Source: Chloroflexota bacterium
GTDB taxonomy: Bacteria > Chloroflexota > Anaerolineae > DUEN01
DNA: 64,000 bases
Assembly (NCBI GenBank): GCA_013152435.1
Contig: JAADGJ010000076.1
Span: 1 to 64,000 of the forward strand
Direction: 5' to 3'
This document shows positions 1-11,241 of this stretch, in pieces. Below the pieces are notes generated by a model. That model was not told where the DNA came from. It worked only from the letters and a program-made list of their open reading frames with translations, and made no database searches. Position numbers and translations under genes: made by a program. Every line of letters starts with the position of its first letter. Position 1 is the stretch's first letter.

Positions 1-1640
1 ACCCCAATGCGGAAAACAACGCAGCCACAGAAGATACCATCGTGGTCAGCCAGGCCGATCTCTCCATCACGAAGACGGACGAACCAGATCCGGTGATAGC
101 CGGTGAATCCCTCACCTACACGCTGACCATCACCAACGCAGGCCCATCGGATGCCGCGGGTGTGGTGGTAACGGACACACTGCCGACAGGGGGGATCTTT
201 GACTCAGCTACGCCCAGTCAGGGCACGTGTAGTGAAGTCGAGGGAGTCGTCGTCTGCGACTTGGGCACTATCGTCCATGGGGACAACGCCACCATCGCCA
301 TCGTCATGACTGTTGATCCAGCCTCTTCGGGGCTAATCATCAACACGGCCCAGGTAACGGGCGATGGGACGGATCCCAGATTGGAGGATAACGGGGTCGA
401 GGAAGGGACCGTGGTGACCCGGCGCGCGAATCTGTCCGTCACGAAGGTGGACGATCCGGATCCAGTGGTGGCTGGTGGAGCCCTCACTTACACGTTGACC
501 ATTGCCAACGCGGGCCCGTCGGATGCCAGTGGTGTGATCGTGACGGACACATTACCGGCCGAGGTGGCCACCAGCTCGATCATCCCTAGCCAGGGATCAT
601 GTGGTGAGGCCGAAAGCATGATCGCTTGTGAGCTGGGCGATGTGCCCAGTGGGGACATCGCCACGGTGATCATCGTCACCGTGGTAGACCCGTCTGCCTC
701 GGGCGTCATTACGGATACGGCCCAGGTGGTGGGGAACGAGACGGATCCTGATACGCAGGACAACCAGATCATCGAAGAGACCACCCTTGTCAGGCGAGCC
801 GATCTCTCCATCACGAAGGCGGATGAGCCGGATCCGGTCGTGATCAGCGGGACGCTCACGTACATTCTGACAGTCGTCAACCTCGGTCCATCGGACGCTA
901 CAGGCGTGATCGTGACGGACACGTTGCCTGCGGAGGTAACGTTCAATTCGGTCACGCCCAGCCAGGGATCATGCGGTGGGGTAGCAGGCGTAGTCACCTG
1001 TGAGTTGGGTACGGTGGTTTCGGGTGGTACGGCGACCGTCACCCTGGCCATGACGCCCACGGTGACAGGGCTGATCACCAATACGGCTCAGACATCAGGC
1101 CGTGAGCCGGATCCCGACACCGAAAACAACATGGCCCAACAGGAGACAACGGTGGCAGTCTACGGACAGGTGGCTGGTTGGGTGTTCGTGGACCTGGATG
1201 GGGATGGCCACCGGAATCCCTATGCAGGCGAGACGGTCGGTGTGCCTGGGGTCTATGTGACGTTGCGTGACGAAGGAAGGGTGCTGATTACGGTGCGAAG
1301 CACGAACCCCACAGGATGGTATCAGTTTGACGAGATACCACCTGGACGGTACTGGGTAGAGGAGGAGCAACCGGACGGGTATGCCAGCACCAGTCCGGAT
1401 GTGGTGGAGGTGGAGGTAGTGGCCGGGAGACAGCACATCGTTGATTTTGGTGAGCAGCTGTTCACGCCTACGCCGACGCCTACCGAGGTGCCTCCTACGC
1501 CGACGGATACGCCCACACCCACGCCGACGCCTACAGAGGCGCCCCCTACGCCGACGCCCACCTTTACACCCACGCCGACGCCTACCCAAGTGCCAGCGAT
1601 CGAGTCTTATCTGCCGTTGATCCTCACTGAGCAATCCTAA
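1..1640 (+). CDS. Exported DUF11-repeat surface protein, 5' end outside window
   Basis: The frame is open from position 3, before the first possible start codon, so the N-terminus (and any signal peptide) lies upstream of the window. Three DUF11 repeats of about 124 residues begin with the pattern A(D/N)LS(I/V)TK and carry TYTLTITNAGPSD-like cores. They are followed by an SdrD/Cna-B-like domain (starting near GWVFVDLDGDG), a Thr/Pro-rich linker, and a C-terminal YLPLILTEQS. DUF11 repeats are typical of large extracellular adhesin or envelope proteins, and a PT-linker followed by a YLPLI tail is common on secreted Chloroflexota proteins. The tail may be a sorting or anchoring signal, but that is inference. 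The repeats are also similar at DNA level, which suggests recent duplication. The ligand is unknown. Confidence 0.85.
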   Translation, partial: PNAENNAATEDTIVVSQADLSITKTDEPDPVIAGESLTYTLTITNAGPSDAAGVVVTDTLPTGGIFDSATPSQGTCSEVEGVVVCDLGTIVHGDNATIAIVMTVDPASSGLIINTAQVTGDGTDPRLEDNGVEEGTVVTRRANLSVTKVDDPDPVVAGGALTYTLTIANAGPSDASGVIVTDTLPAEVATSSIIPSQGSCGEAESMIACELGDVPSGDIATVIIVTVVDPSASGVITDTAQVVGNETDPDTQDNQIIEETTLVRRADLSITKADEPDPVVISGTLTYILTVVNLGPSDATGVIVTDTLPAEVTFNSVTPSQGSCGGVAGVVTCELGTVVSGGTATVTLAMTPTVTGLITNTAQTSGREPDPDTENNMAQQETTVAVYGQVAGWVFVDLDGDGHRNPYAGETVGVPGVYVTLRDEGRVLITVRSTNPTGWYQFDEIPPGRYWVEEEQPDGYASTSPDVVEVEVVAGRQHIVDFGEQLFTPTPTPTEVPPTPTDTPTPTPTPTEAPPTPTPTFTPTPTPTQVPAIESYLPLILTEQS

Positions 1641-1661
1641 ACGCCAGCCATTCACAAGCAG

Positions 1662-1696
1662 AGCCCGGAGCCGCTATCCTAAAGCAGCTCCGGGCT
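1662..1696 (+). terminator. Hairpin terminator after the DUF11 gene
   Basis: Perfect 10-bp arms (AGCCCGGAGC at 1662-1671 and GCTCCGGGCT at 1687-1696) enclose a 15-nt loop, 22 bp after the stop codon. There is no U-run after the stem, so it may be a Rho-assisted or weak intrinsic terminator. Confidence 0.55.
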
Positions 1697-1823
1697 ATCC
1701 ATGGTGAAAATCGTTCACTATGGAGAAGAAGATGTCCGTGCAGGCGATGAGGATTCTTATGTGACATAAGTTAATGTTTGCCAGGTTGATATTAGCATAG
1801 TAAGGAGCAGCGCATGAACACCC

Positions 1824-4700
<2,877 letters not shown>

Positions 4701-4758
4701 GAAGATAGCCTCCCCTCTTGTGCATGAGCGAACGCCGTCCATTTTTGCTCAACCATAC

Positions 4759-7700
4759 CTACTTTCCCTTTCCAAACACATCCACATACGCCTGCACCTG
4801 CCCCTCCAAATCCCGGTCGTAGCGAATGGTGATTACCCGGTAGCCCAGGTCGCGAAGGTCGTCGCGGATGCGCTTGTCCTTAGCCCTAACATCGGGCTGG
4901 TCGTGGGCGCTGCCATCGCAGAAAACGCAGGTGCGGGCGTCCTCATAGTAAAAGTCAGGGCGAGCCGGGTAGTCGGGAAGCTGTGGCTGGGCCTGGTCTG
5001 GTAGGCGGCGGCCGGTCTGATATAGATGGTCCAAGAAACGGCGCTCCAGGTCCGAGGCTGGGTCGGTGCGCTCCAGAAGCCAGCGATAATGGGCCTCGTA
5101 ATCCCGAGGGCCATGCTGCAACTGCACTTTGCCGGCTGCCAGACGCAACAAGATGTCCCGTACCTGGTGGCGGTCCAGCAGCGCGTGGTCCCACTGGTTG
5201 GTGTAGGAGAGCAGACAGTCGTAGCAGGCGCGGGCGCAGCCCTCTGGATCCTCAGGTGGACGCAGGTCGTGGCCGTCGGGGGTGAAGTGGCAGATCTCCA
5301 GGGCGGTGCGGGCAACCTCGGCCAGGGCGTCCGGGTCTTCGACCAGACGGGCCAGCACGCCCAGGCCACCCTCCGCCGCTTCCCAGATGAGGATCGAACG
5401 TCGCTCGCCCTCGCCGATGCGCTCGGCGGCCAGCTCCTGCTCGGCGATCTGGAAAGTGGCCTCGATGCCGCGCTGCAGGGCGGCCTGAAGGGTGGCCAGG
5501 AAAACCTCTCCCCACTCCCCCGCCGCCTCCGGCGGCATCCCCTCTCTCCTCTCCGCCGCGGAGAGGAGAGAGGGGAAAGGTTGTACGAGCAGAATGTTGC
5601 GCGTGTCACGCACCAGCAGACGCACGCCGCTCACGATTTCGGTTGCTTCGCCCAGCGGGTCATCATTGCGGTGTGCGTCGGGTCGGCGGGCCCAATACCC
5701 CTTGCGGACGTCGAGGTGAAAGCCGCGCTCATGAGAGCGACGCCAGCCGTGGTTCAACCGCCATAAGGTGGCTGCCGGCCCGAGGACCAGATGCAGCAGC
5801 GTTCTTCCCTCTGCATCTCGGGCTTCGGCCTCGTAACGACGGACGCCACCCGGCGCCGGAGCGAAGCGGAAGTGGCTGGTGATGCGGAAGCCCTCGCGCA
5901 CCCGCTCCTCTTCGTCACACGTGATGCGCTCCGCAGGCTGGGTGATGACGTCGGTCATCTCAAAGAATTGCGCGCTATAATCGCTGGTGTCCGCATCCAA
6001 TATCGCCCCGCAATGCTCGCAGATGTCTTGATCAGCGGCTGCGCCCTCGTGGAAGTAACCGCAGACCTTGCACAGCTTAGCGCGTACGAAGCGCTGGCTG
6101 ATATCGCCGCCGGGGATCTGAGTACGCACCACGCGATACTTGCGCCCTTCATGATAGAGCAGATTGCGTGGGCCAAACTCACTGATGGCCAGAAAGCGCG
6201 GCCGGGCGATGAATTCGCCCCCCTGACTCCCTGTGGAGATGTAGGCGCGAATGGGCAGGCGGGGGAAGTTGTAACCGGGCAGGAAGCCCTCGCTGGCCAG
6301 GTAGCGATAGGGGTAGAAATCCGACTCGCCGGCCCCCTCGAGGTTGCAAAGTAGGTCCTTCTGTCGGCGCGCCTCGCGCTCCAGGCGTTCTGCCTCCTGC
6401 CGCTCCTTGTACGGGACACGGGTCTGGTGGGTGCGGTCGATGAGAGCGCGCGCTTCCTGCAACTGACGGTCGGCAGCGGCGTACATCTCTCGCCAGCGGT
6501 CGAGGGCCTCGTCGAAGGAACGAGGCGCGTCGCGCAAGACCTGCCACAGCCACTCCTCCGAATACCACCCACCGCGGGTGATGTCGGGCTCGCAGGCTTG
6601 CAGCACCCGACGGCATTCCTCAAAGCAGGCCTGTAGATGGGCTTCTGAAAGCCGGGTGTAGTGGACGATATTCTCGTGCAGTGGGTAACCGGGGCTGCTG
6701 GTATCCAACACCTCGGTGATGGACTGGCCCAGGGAAATCCCGGTCTTGGCCAGCCAGATAGCGTGTACATGGGCCTGCACCAGCTCCTCGTTGCTCAGGT
6801 CCAGGCGTGGTGGCACTACCACGCCGGAGACCATGCGCTCGGGACGGCGGAAGAAGTATTGGTCGTGACCGCTGCCCACGGCGCAATAGGTAACGATGAA
6901 AGCCGGCTGGCCGCTACGACCGGCGCGACCACTGCGCTGAGCATAGTTGGCGGGCGAAGGGGGTACGTTGCGCATGTGTACCACGTTCAGATCGGCGATG
7001 TCGATGCCCAGTTCCATAGTTGGAGAGCAGAAGAGGCAGGCCAGCTCGCCTTTACGGAAGGCTTCCTCACGATGGATGCGGTCCTCGCGAGAGACTTGGC
7101 CAGTGTGCTCTCGGCCCTCCATAGGGCCGAGTCGCGCGGCCACTTCGCTGTAGAAGTTGCGGAAGAAAACGTTGGCCTCGCGCTCCAGCCTTAGATCTTT
7201 GGCAAAACGCATGCGGCGCGTGCGCACGGGGTCTGGCTCCGGCGGCATGCCATCTCCCCGCTGCCAAAGCAGGGCATCGGCCCGCAATTGAATAGCTTTC
7301 TTGTCATGGTCGTCGCGGAAGGTGATGTAGCCGGCGCGGCGCAGGATCTCGACCCAGATGGGCAGAAACTGGCGGTAGTCGTCCGGGGACATGGGGGCGG
7401 CGAGATCGGGCCAGGCTCGGCGGGAGCGCAGGAATCGTCCCAGGGCACTGCGCTCCGACAGGCTCATCTCGCCGTTACCGGCTCGGCCCTCGATGACGAA
7501 CCAGGTGGCTTCATGCAGACGCTCGTTCTCATCGAAAGTCCAGGGTTCCTTCAGGGCCTGATTGACCTGACGACGCAGCGCATCCTGGCGGTCGGGCTGA
7601 AGGCAAGCGGCGTCGATAGCCAAAGCACGGCGTAGGTGATCCAGGAAGGTGCGGATAACCCGTTTCCGCACCTCGGGGGACGCCGTCGCCAAGAGCGGAT

Positions 7701-9954
7701 GAGCCTGCCAGGGTGCGGGATCAGAAGCGAAGAGATCCAGGTCTACGTAGTCCACGCGCAGGAGGCCACATTGCTCCAGGTTAGGCTGGACGACACGCCA
7801 ACCCCGGCGCAAATCTTCGTAGATGCGGTACTCAATGAGGGCCTGAAGCGCTGCTCGATTGCGGCGCGAAAGGGTGCCGTATTCGCCGGCCTCCTTGGCG
7901 TAGACCTCCTGGGGAAGGGCCAACGCGTCGGTTACACGGGCGGCGATGACGGCATGATCCAGGGAATCGTCCTCGAGCAGGGCTCGGTAGATGGCAGCGC
8001 GCAGGAGCGCCACCTGAACGAAGTCGTTGAAATGGCCAGCCTGAAGCGAGGCATCCTGGCGGTTGTCGGTGAAACTGAGGAGTTTCTCCGCCTCCTTTTC
8101 CACGTCTGGCTGGCGGCGCAATTCGGCCACCGTGGAAAGGGCGAGCAGAGTCGTGGCCGTGCTGCGTCCCTCATTGGAGAGACGAGCTAGTTTACGGAAC
8201 TCCCCCTCCCGCTTGGTGTAGGCTACGCCGCAGTTGAGGCAGGTGAGAAAAGGGCGTTTGATGAACCAGACCGGGACCGGGCGGGGATCGGTCGAGTTTT
8301 CGTCGGGCAGCGCGTCGGCTACGCGGCCATCGGGGAAAACCCATAGGCGTTGGGGGATATGCTCGCGAAACTCCCTTTTCACACTGCGGCCCCGCTTGGT
8401 CTGGCGGAACCAGGTTTCGGGCAGATCTTCTTCGCGACTCTCGTCCCAGATGGGATCCTCTGGATCGTCCAACAAGAGGTAGCCCTCACGCACACTCCCA
8501 TCGTCCTCCTGTTCGGCCAGCACTTCGGGCACCAGGGGATGCACGCGACGGTTTTCGGTGTCCCAATAGGCCAGATAGTACTCCCGCCCGCACTCTCGGC
8601 AGAAAACCAGTGGGAAGAGGAGTCGTGTCTCTTGACGCCCGGGCGCGTAGTGTTGTCCTTCCAGAGTAAGATGACGACGGCCATGGGGTTCCAGGGTGGC
8701 GTACACCGAACCGCCCTGGGAGATGAATTGGTGCAGTTTGAAGGCAAAGACGGGATCGCCCTCGGGTGTGCGCACACGGCTGCCCAGGCGAAACATGTCT
8801 TCCAGGTAGGAGCGGCAGGTCGCCACCTCCAGGCCGGTGACCTGAGCCAGTTGCTGAGCCCCTTCCTCCAGCGTGATGGGCGTACGACGTTTGAGGTGGC
8901 CATTTTCCGCCTCCACGCCAAAGGTGCGCTCGATCCAGGCCGTGATGGGATGAGCGACAAAGGTGTGATAGTCGGCTTCGGGCAGACCTGCCTGGATGGC
9001 GGCCCGAAGCTTGTCCGGTGCATCATGATCGGAAAGCGACGCATGGTGGGTGATGGGGCGCAGGGTTTCGTCGATCACGTGCTCTGGGGAGATGGGGACG
9101 CCGAAGATCTTGGTGGCGACATCGGCCACAGCTCGACGACGTTCCTCGCGGCTGCCCCCCGCGGCCATGGTGGCGCTGGTGCCGACACAGAGGAGGTCCG
9201 GGTTGCCGCAGCGCTCGCGCAGGCGACGTATCAGCATAGCCACATCGGCACCCTGCCGGCCGTTGTAGGTGTGGAGCTCATCCAGGACCAGGAACTGCAG
9301 ATCGGCCACAGCGCGGTCCACGAAGACGCGCTCCTGGGGGCGGGTGAGCATGAGTTCCAGCATGACGTAGTTGGTGAGGAGGACATGAGGTGGGTCGTCG
9401 ATGATGGCCTGCTTTTTCTCCAGGCTCTCCTGGCCGGTATAGCGCTGGAAGTGGACGGGGAAATCGGGTACGTTGGCGGCCAGGCGGCGGACGGCCTCGA
9501 GCTGGGAGTTGATGAGGGCGTTCATGGGATAAACGATGATCGCCCGCACGCTGTGTCGCCCCGGATTGTTCTTGAGGACGTGATCCACGATGGGAATCAG
9601 GTAGGTCAGGCTCTTGCCAGAGCCGGTGCCGGTGGTGAGGACGTAGGGCTCACGGCGCTGGGCAATGCGCACGGCCTGTTCCTGGTGGTGGTAGAGGCGG
9701 AAGGATTGGCCTTTGTTGTCCACGAAGAAGCGGGCGCACAGGGGATGCAAAAGCCCTTCATCCACAAGCTCTTTGACCGTCCTGGTTTTGGGATAGGCCG
9801 GGTTGAGTTGTAGCAGCGGCTCGGGCCACAGCCGGCCCCGGCGCAGTTGTTCCTCGACGAAGGTGCGAATCCGCTCATCGGCGATGTTGAGGAAGCTGCG
9901 TACGTAGGCATTGTAGTCGGCCAAGACGTTCTGGTGGAGGGCAAAGGCGTCCAT
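4759..9954 (-). CDS. Giant DEAD/DEAH helicase with DUF1998 and nuclease-like C-terminus (DrmA/DrmB-like)
   Basis: 1731 residues. The Lhr/YprA-type (COG1205) helicase core has Walker A TTGTGSGKSLTYL near residue 107, a DELH box near 223, motif III GTSAT, and C-terminal helicase motif QRSGRAGRSGQ. Several CxxC pairs suggest zinc sites (CRECG, CLNCG, CKVCG with CEHCG). The DUF1998 signature CARACYDCLLSYTNQ lies near residue 1576. The last about 80 residues (PDFYY, then VFCDGSAHD, then GYRVITIRYD) resemble the Vsr/DUF559-type restriction-endonuclease fold. In DISARM, DrmA (helicase) and DrmB (DUF1998) are separate proteins, so this looks like a fused or MrfA-like equivalent; that equivalence is inference. 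An in-frame 37-bp palindrome (5539-5575) adds about 25 residues upstream of DUF1998. It sits between the PDDEXK_4 nuclease gene and the DrmD-like gene in one operon. Confidence 0.88.
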   Translation of the reverse strand: MDAFALHQNVLADYNAYVRSFLNIADERIRTFVEEQLRRGRLWPEPLLQLNPAYPKTRTVKELVDEGLLHPLCARFFVDNKGQSFRLYHHQEQAVRIAQRREPYVLTTGTGSGKSLTYLIPIVDHVLKNNPGRHSVRAIIVYPMNALINSQLEAVRRLAANVPDFPVHFQRYTGQESLEKKQAIIDDPPHVLLTNYVMLELMLTRPQERVFVDRAVADLQFLVLDELHTYNGRQGADVAMLIRRLRERCGNPDLLCVGTSATMAAGGSREERRRAVADVATKIFGVPISPEHVIDETLRPITHHASLSDHDAPDKLRAAIQAGLPEADYHTFVAHPITAWIERTFGVEAENGHLKRRTPITLEEGAQQLAQVTGLEVATCRSYLEDMFRLGSRVRTPEGDPVFAFKLHQFISQGGSVYATLEPHGRRHLTLEGQHYAPGRQETRLLFPLVFCRECGREYYLAYWDTENRRVHPLVPEVLAEQEDDGSVREGYLLLDDPEDPIWDESREEDLPETWFRQTKRGRSVKREFREHIPQRLWVFPDGRVADALPDENSTDPRPVPVWFIKRPFLTCLNCGVAYTKREGEFRKLARLSNEGRSTATTLLALSTVAELRRQPDVEKEAEKLLSFTDNRQDASLQAGHFNDFVQVALLRAAIYRALLEDDSLDHAVIAARVTDALALPQEVYAKEAGEYGTLSRRNRAALQALIEYRIYEDLRRGWRVVQPNLEQCGLLRVDYVDLDLFASDPAPWQAHPLLATASPEVRKRVIRTFLDHLRRALAIDAACLQPDRQDALRRQVNQALKEPWTFDENERLHEATWFVIEGRAGNGEMSLSERSALGRFLRSRRAWPDLAAPMSPDDYRQFLPIWVEILRRAGYITFRDDHDKKAIQLRADALLWQRGDGMPPEPDPVRTRRMRFAKDLRLEREANVFFRNFYSEVAARLGPMEGREHTGQVSREDRIHREEAFRKGELACLFCSPTMELGIDIADLNVVHMRNVPPSPANYAQRSGRAGRSGQPAFIVTYCAVGSGHDQYFFRRPERMVSGVVVPPRLDLSNEELVQAHVHAIWLAKTGISLGQSITEVLDTSSPGYPLHENIVHYTRLSEAHLQACFEECRRVLQACEPDITRGGWYSEEWLWQVLRDAPRSFDEALDRWREMYAAADRQLQEARALIDRTHQTRVPYKERQEAERLEREARRQKDLLCNLEGAGESDFYPYRYLASEGFLPGYNFPRLPIRAYISTGSQGGEFIARPRFLAISEFGPRNLLYHEGRKYRVVRTQIPGGDISQRFVRAKLCKVCGYFHEGAAADQDICEHCGAILDADTSDYSAQFFEMTDVITQPAERITCDEEERVREGFRITSHFRFAPAPGGVRRYEAEARDAEGRTLLHLVLGPAATLWRLNHGWRRSHERGFHLDVRKGYWARRPDAHRNDDPLGEATEIVSGVRLLVRDTRNILLVQPFPSLLSAAERREGMPPEAAGEWGEVFLATLQAALQRGIEATFQIAEQELAAERIGEGERRSILIWEAAEGGLGVLARLVEDPDALAEVARTALEICHFTPDGHDLRPPEDPEGCARACYDCLLSYTNQWDHALLDRHQVRDILLRLAAGKVQLQHGPRDYEAHYRWLLERTDPASDLERRFLDHLYQTGRRLPDQAQPQLPDYPARPDFYYEDARTCVFCDGSAHDQPDVRAKDKRIRDDLRDLGYRVITIRYDRDLEGQVQAYVDVFGKGK
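5522..5575. repeat. In-frame palindromic insertion in the DUF1998 helicase gene
   Basis: Two adjacent hairpins: 5522-5536 (GCCGCC/GGCGGC, 3-nt loop) and 5539-5575, whose 18-bp perfect arms flank a single central base. The segment translates in frame as a charged stretch (LLSAAERREGMPPEAAGEWG) that does not look like helicase or DUF1998 sequence. It resembles a protein-coding palindromic element such as those known in Rickettsia. Confidence 0.7.
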
Positions 9955-9973
9955 AATTCACGTTCCTCTTGGC

Positions 9974-10001
9974 GAATGGTGAATAGCGAGTGGTGAGTGG
10001 C
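9974..10001 (+). repeat. Four-unit 7-bp repeat array between two defence genes
   Basis: GAATGGT, GAATAGC, GAGTGGT, GAGTGGC in exact 7-bp register, filling about half of the 56-bp gap between the PDDEXK_4 gene and the DUF1998 helicase gene. Same family as the arrays around the nested four-helix-bundle ORF. Confidence 0.75.
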
Positions 10002-10010
10002 AAGTTGAGA

Positions 10011-11204
10011 TTAGACGGTGATTGGCCACTCGATCTCGCTGATTGTCTTGCGAATAGCGGGTAGATCGTTGGCGAGAAATTTGCTCCACCCGCTCTTCAC
10101 CTTATCTGTAAGCACCTCAAAGTCGGACTCCTCGTAGTCCTTCTGACGGAGGAATTGTATTTTATAGATCGTGGTCCACTTAGGATAAAGGCGTTTAGAC
10201 ACTCCTCGGAATATTCGAGAATGACGTAACGCTGTCTGATGTAAAATCTGGCGTATGGAATCCGAACCAGGACCAATGACCAGGTTTAACGTCAGATGGT
10301 TTGCAGAATTCCTGAACTCAAAAAGCAGGGTACGTCCAGTAGACGTCCACCCTTGTCCACTTCGCAGCACAGGAACGTCATCCCATTCGACCAGCGCAAA
10401 GCGAACGTAACTTTTAGTAGAATGATCAAGAACGAGGCCTGCGTCTCTGTGCTCCCCAACCAACCCTTTGAGGTACTCGGCGATCTCCCATTGCAGGTCG
10501 GGGCGGTATTCGAAGATCAGGTCTAGGGCTCGCTTGTGACGACGGTAGATGCGGCGACAGAGTTCGGCGATCTCCGAGTTGCTCACGATGTGCCTCCTCA
10601 ACATGGCGGTGTAATGCTTCATCAACGTGGATACGTCCGCGCCCAGGGTGGACTCATGTGTTTCACGCACAGTGTTCGCCAGGTCGGCAATATCCCCATA
10701 ACTTAGGGGGATGTATGCTTCGTCAGAGGGCTCATCCCCCTCCGGAGTGAGATAAATAAAGAGGGCGCGGCGGTCGGGAAACTCGTGAGTGATGACCTCG
10801 CGATAACGAGACAACTGGCCCGATTGTTCTTTGGCGTCTACTTTGTTCTCGATGGTGCACACGAGACGATTCTCCGCATCGTGTACGAGGATGTCGATGT
10901 TGCGCCACTCACGCAGCACGATGGCGTCCTGCATATCCGCCACGTCGATCTCAATGACGCTGACAGGTGGATGGTCGGCGCGGATCAGCACGCGCTTGAG
11001 GAACCGCTTGAGGAAGGCGTCTCCCAACCCGTGGTTCTGGGAGGGATCCAGCAGAAAGGCAAGAAAGTCAGAATGACGCAGCTCCTGTCGCACCGCGCCC
11101 AGCGCCTCAAAGATGTTGAATTCGGCCAGGAGCGTCTCCAGGCGCTCCAGATCCTCATTGTCTACAACGAAGGCTTCCAATAGGGCTCGTTCTTTTGCGT
11201 TCAC
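10011..11204 (-). CDS. PD-(D/E)XK nuclease superfamily protein (PDDEXK_4-like)
   Basis: 397 residues. The N-terminal part (FNIFEALGAVRQELRHSDFL, then AFLLDPSQNHGLGDAFL) matches the usual start of PDDEXK_4 proteins. The catalytic-type motif is visible as REWRNIDILV followed by CTIENKVDAKEQSGQLSRY, giving D-x11-ENK plus a Q-x3-Y element. These proteins are found in defence islands and are presumed DNA nucleases. The remainder has no motif I recognise. The start is an ATG at 11204, 37 bp after the SNF2 stop, and 56 bp before the DUF1998 helicase start, so it is probably cotranscribed. In the inferred DISARM-like system it could supply the cutting function that DrmC is missing for; that is a hypothesis. 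Confidence 0.82.
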   Translation of the reverse strand: MNAKERALLEAFVVDNEDLERLETLLAEFNIFEALGAVRQELRHSDFLAFLLDPSQNHGLGDAFLKRFLKRVLIRADHPPVSVIEIDVADMQDAIVLREWRNIDILVHDAENRLVCTIENKVDAKEQSGQLSRYREVITHEFPDRRALFIYLTPEGDEPSDEAYIPLSYGDIADLANTVRETHESTLGADVSTLMKHYTAMLRRHIVSNSEIAELCRRIYRRHKRALDLIFEYRPDLQWEIAEYLKGLVGEHRDAGLVLDHSTKSYVRFALVEWDDVPVLRSGQGWTSTGRTLLFEFRNSANHLTLNLVIGPGSDSIRQILHQTALRHSRIFRGVSKRLYPKWTTIYKIQFLRQKDYEESDFEVLTDKVKSGWSKFLANDLPAIRKTISEIEWPITV

Positions 11205-11241
11205 GCGTCTTCCTCGTTGGCCGGTACGTCGGTAGAGGGGA

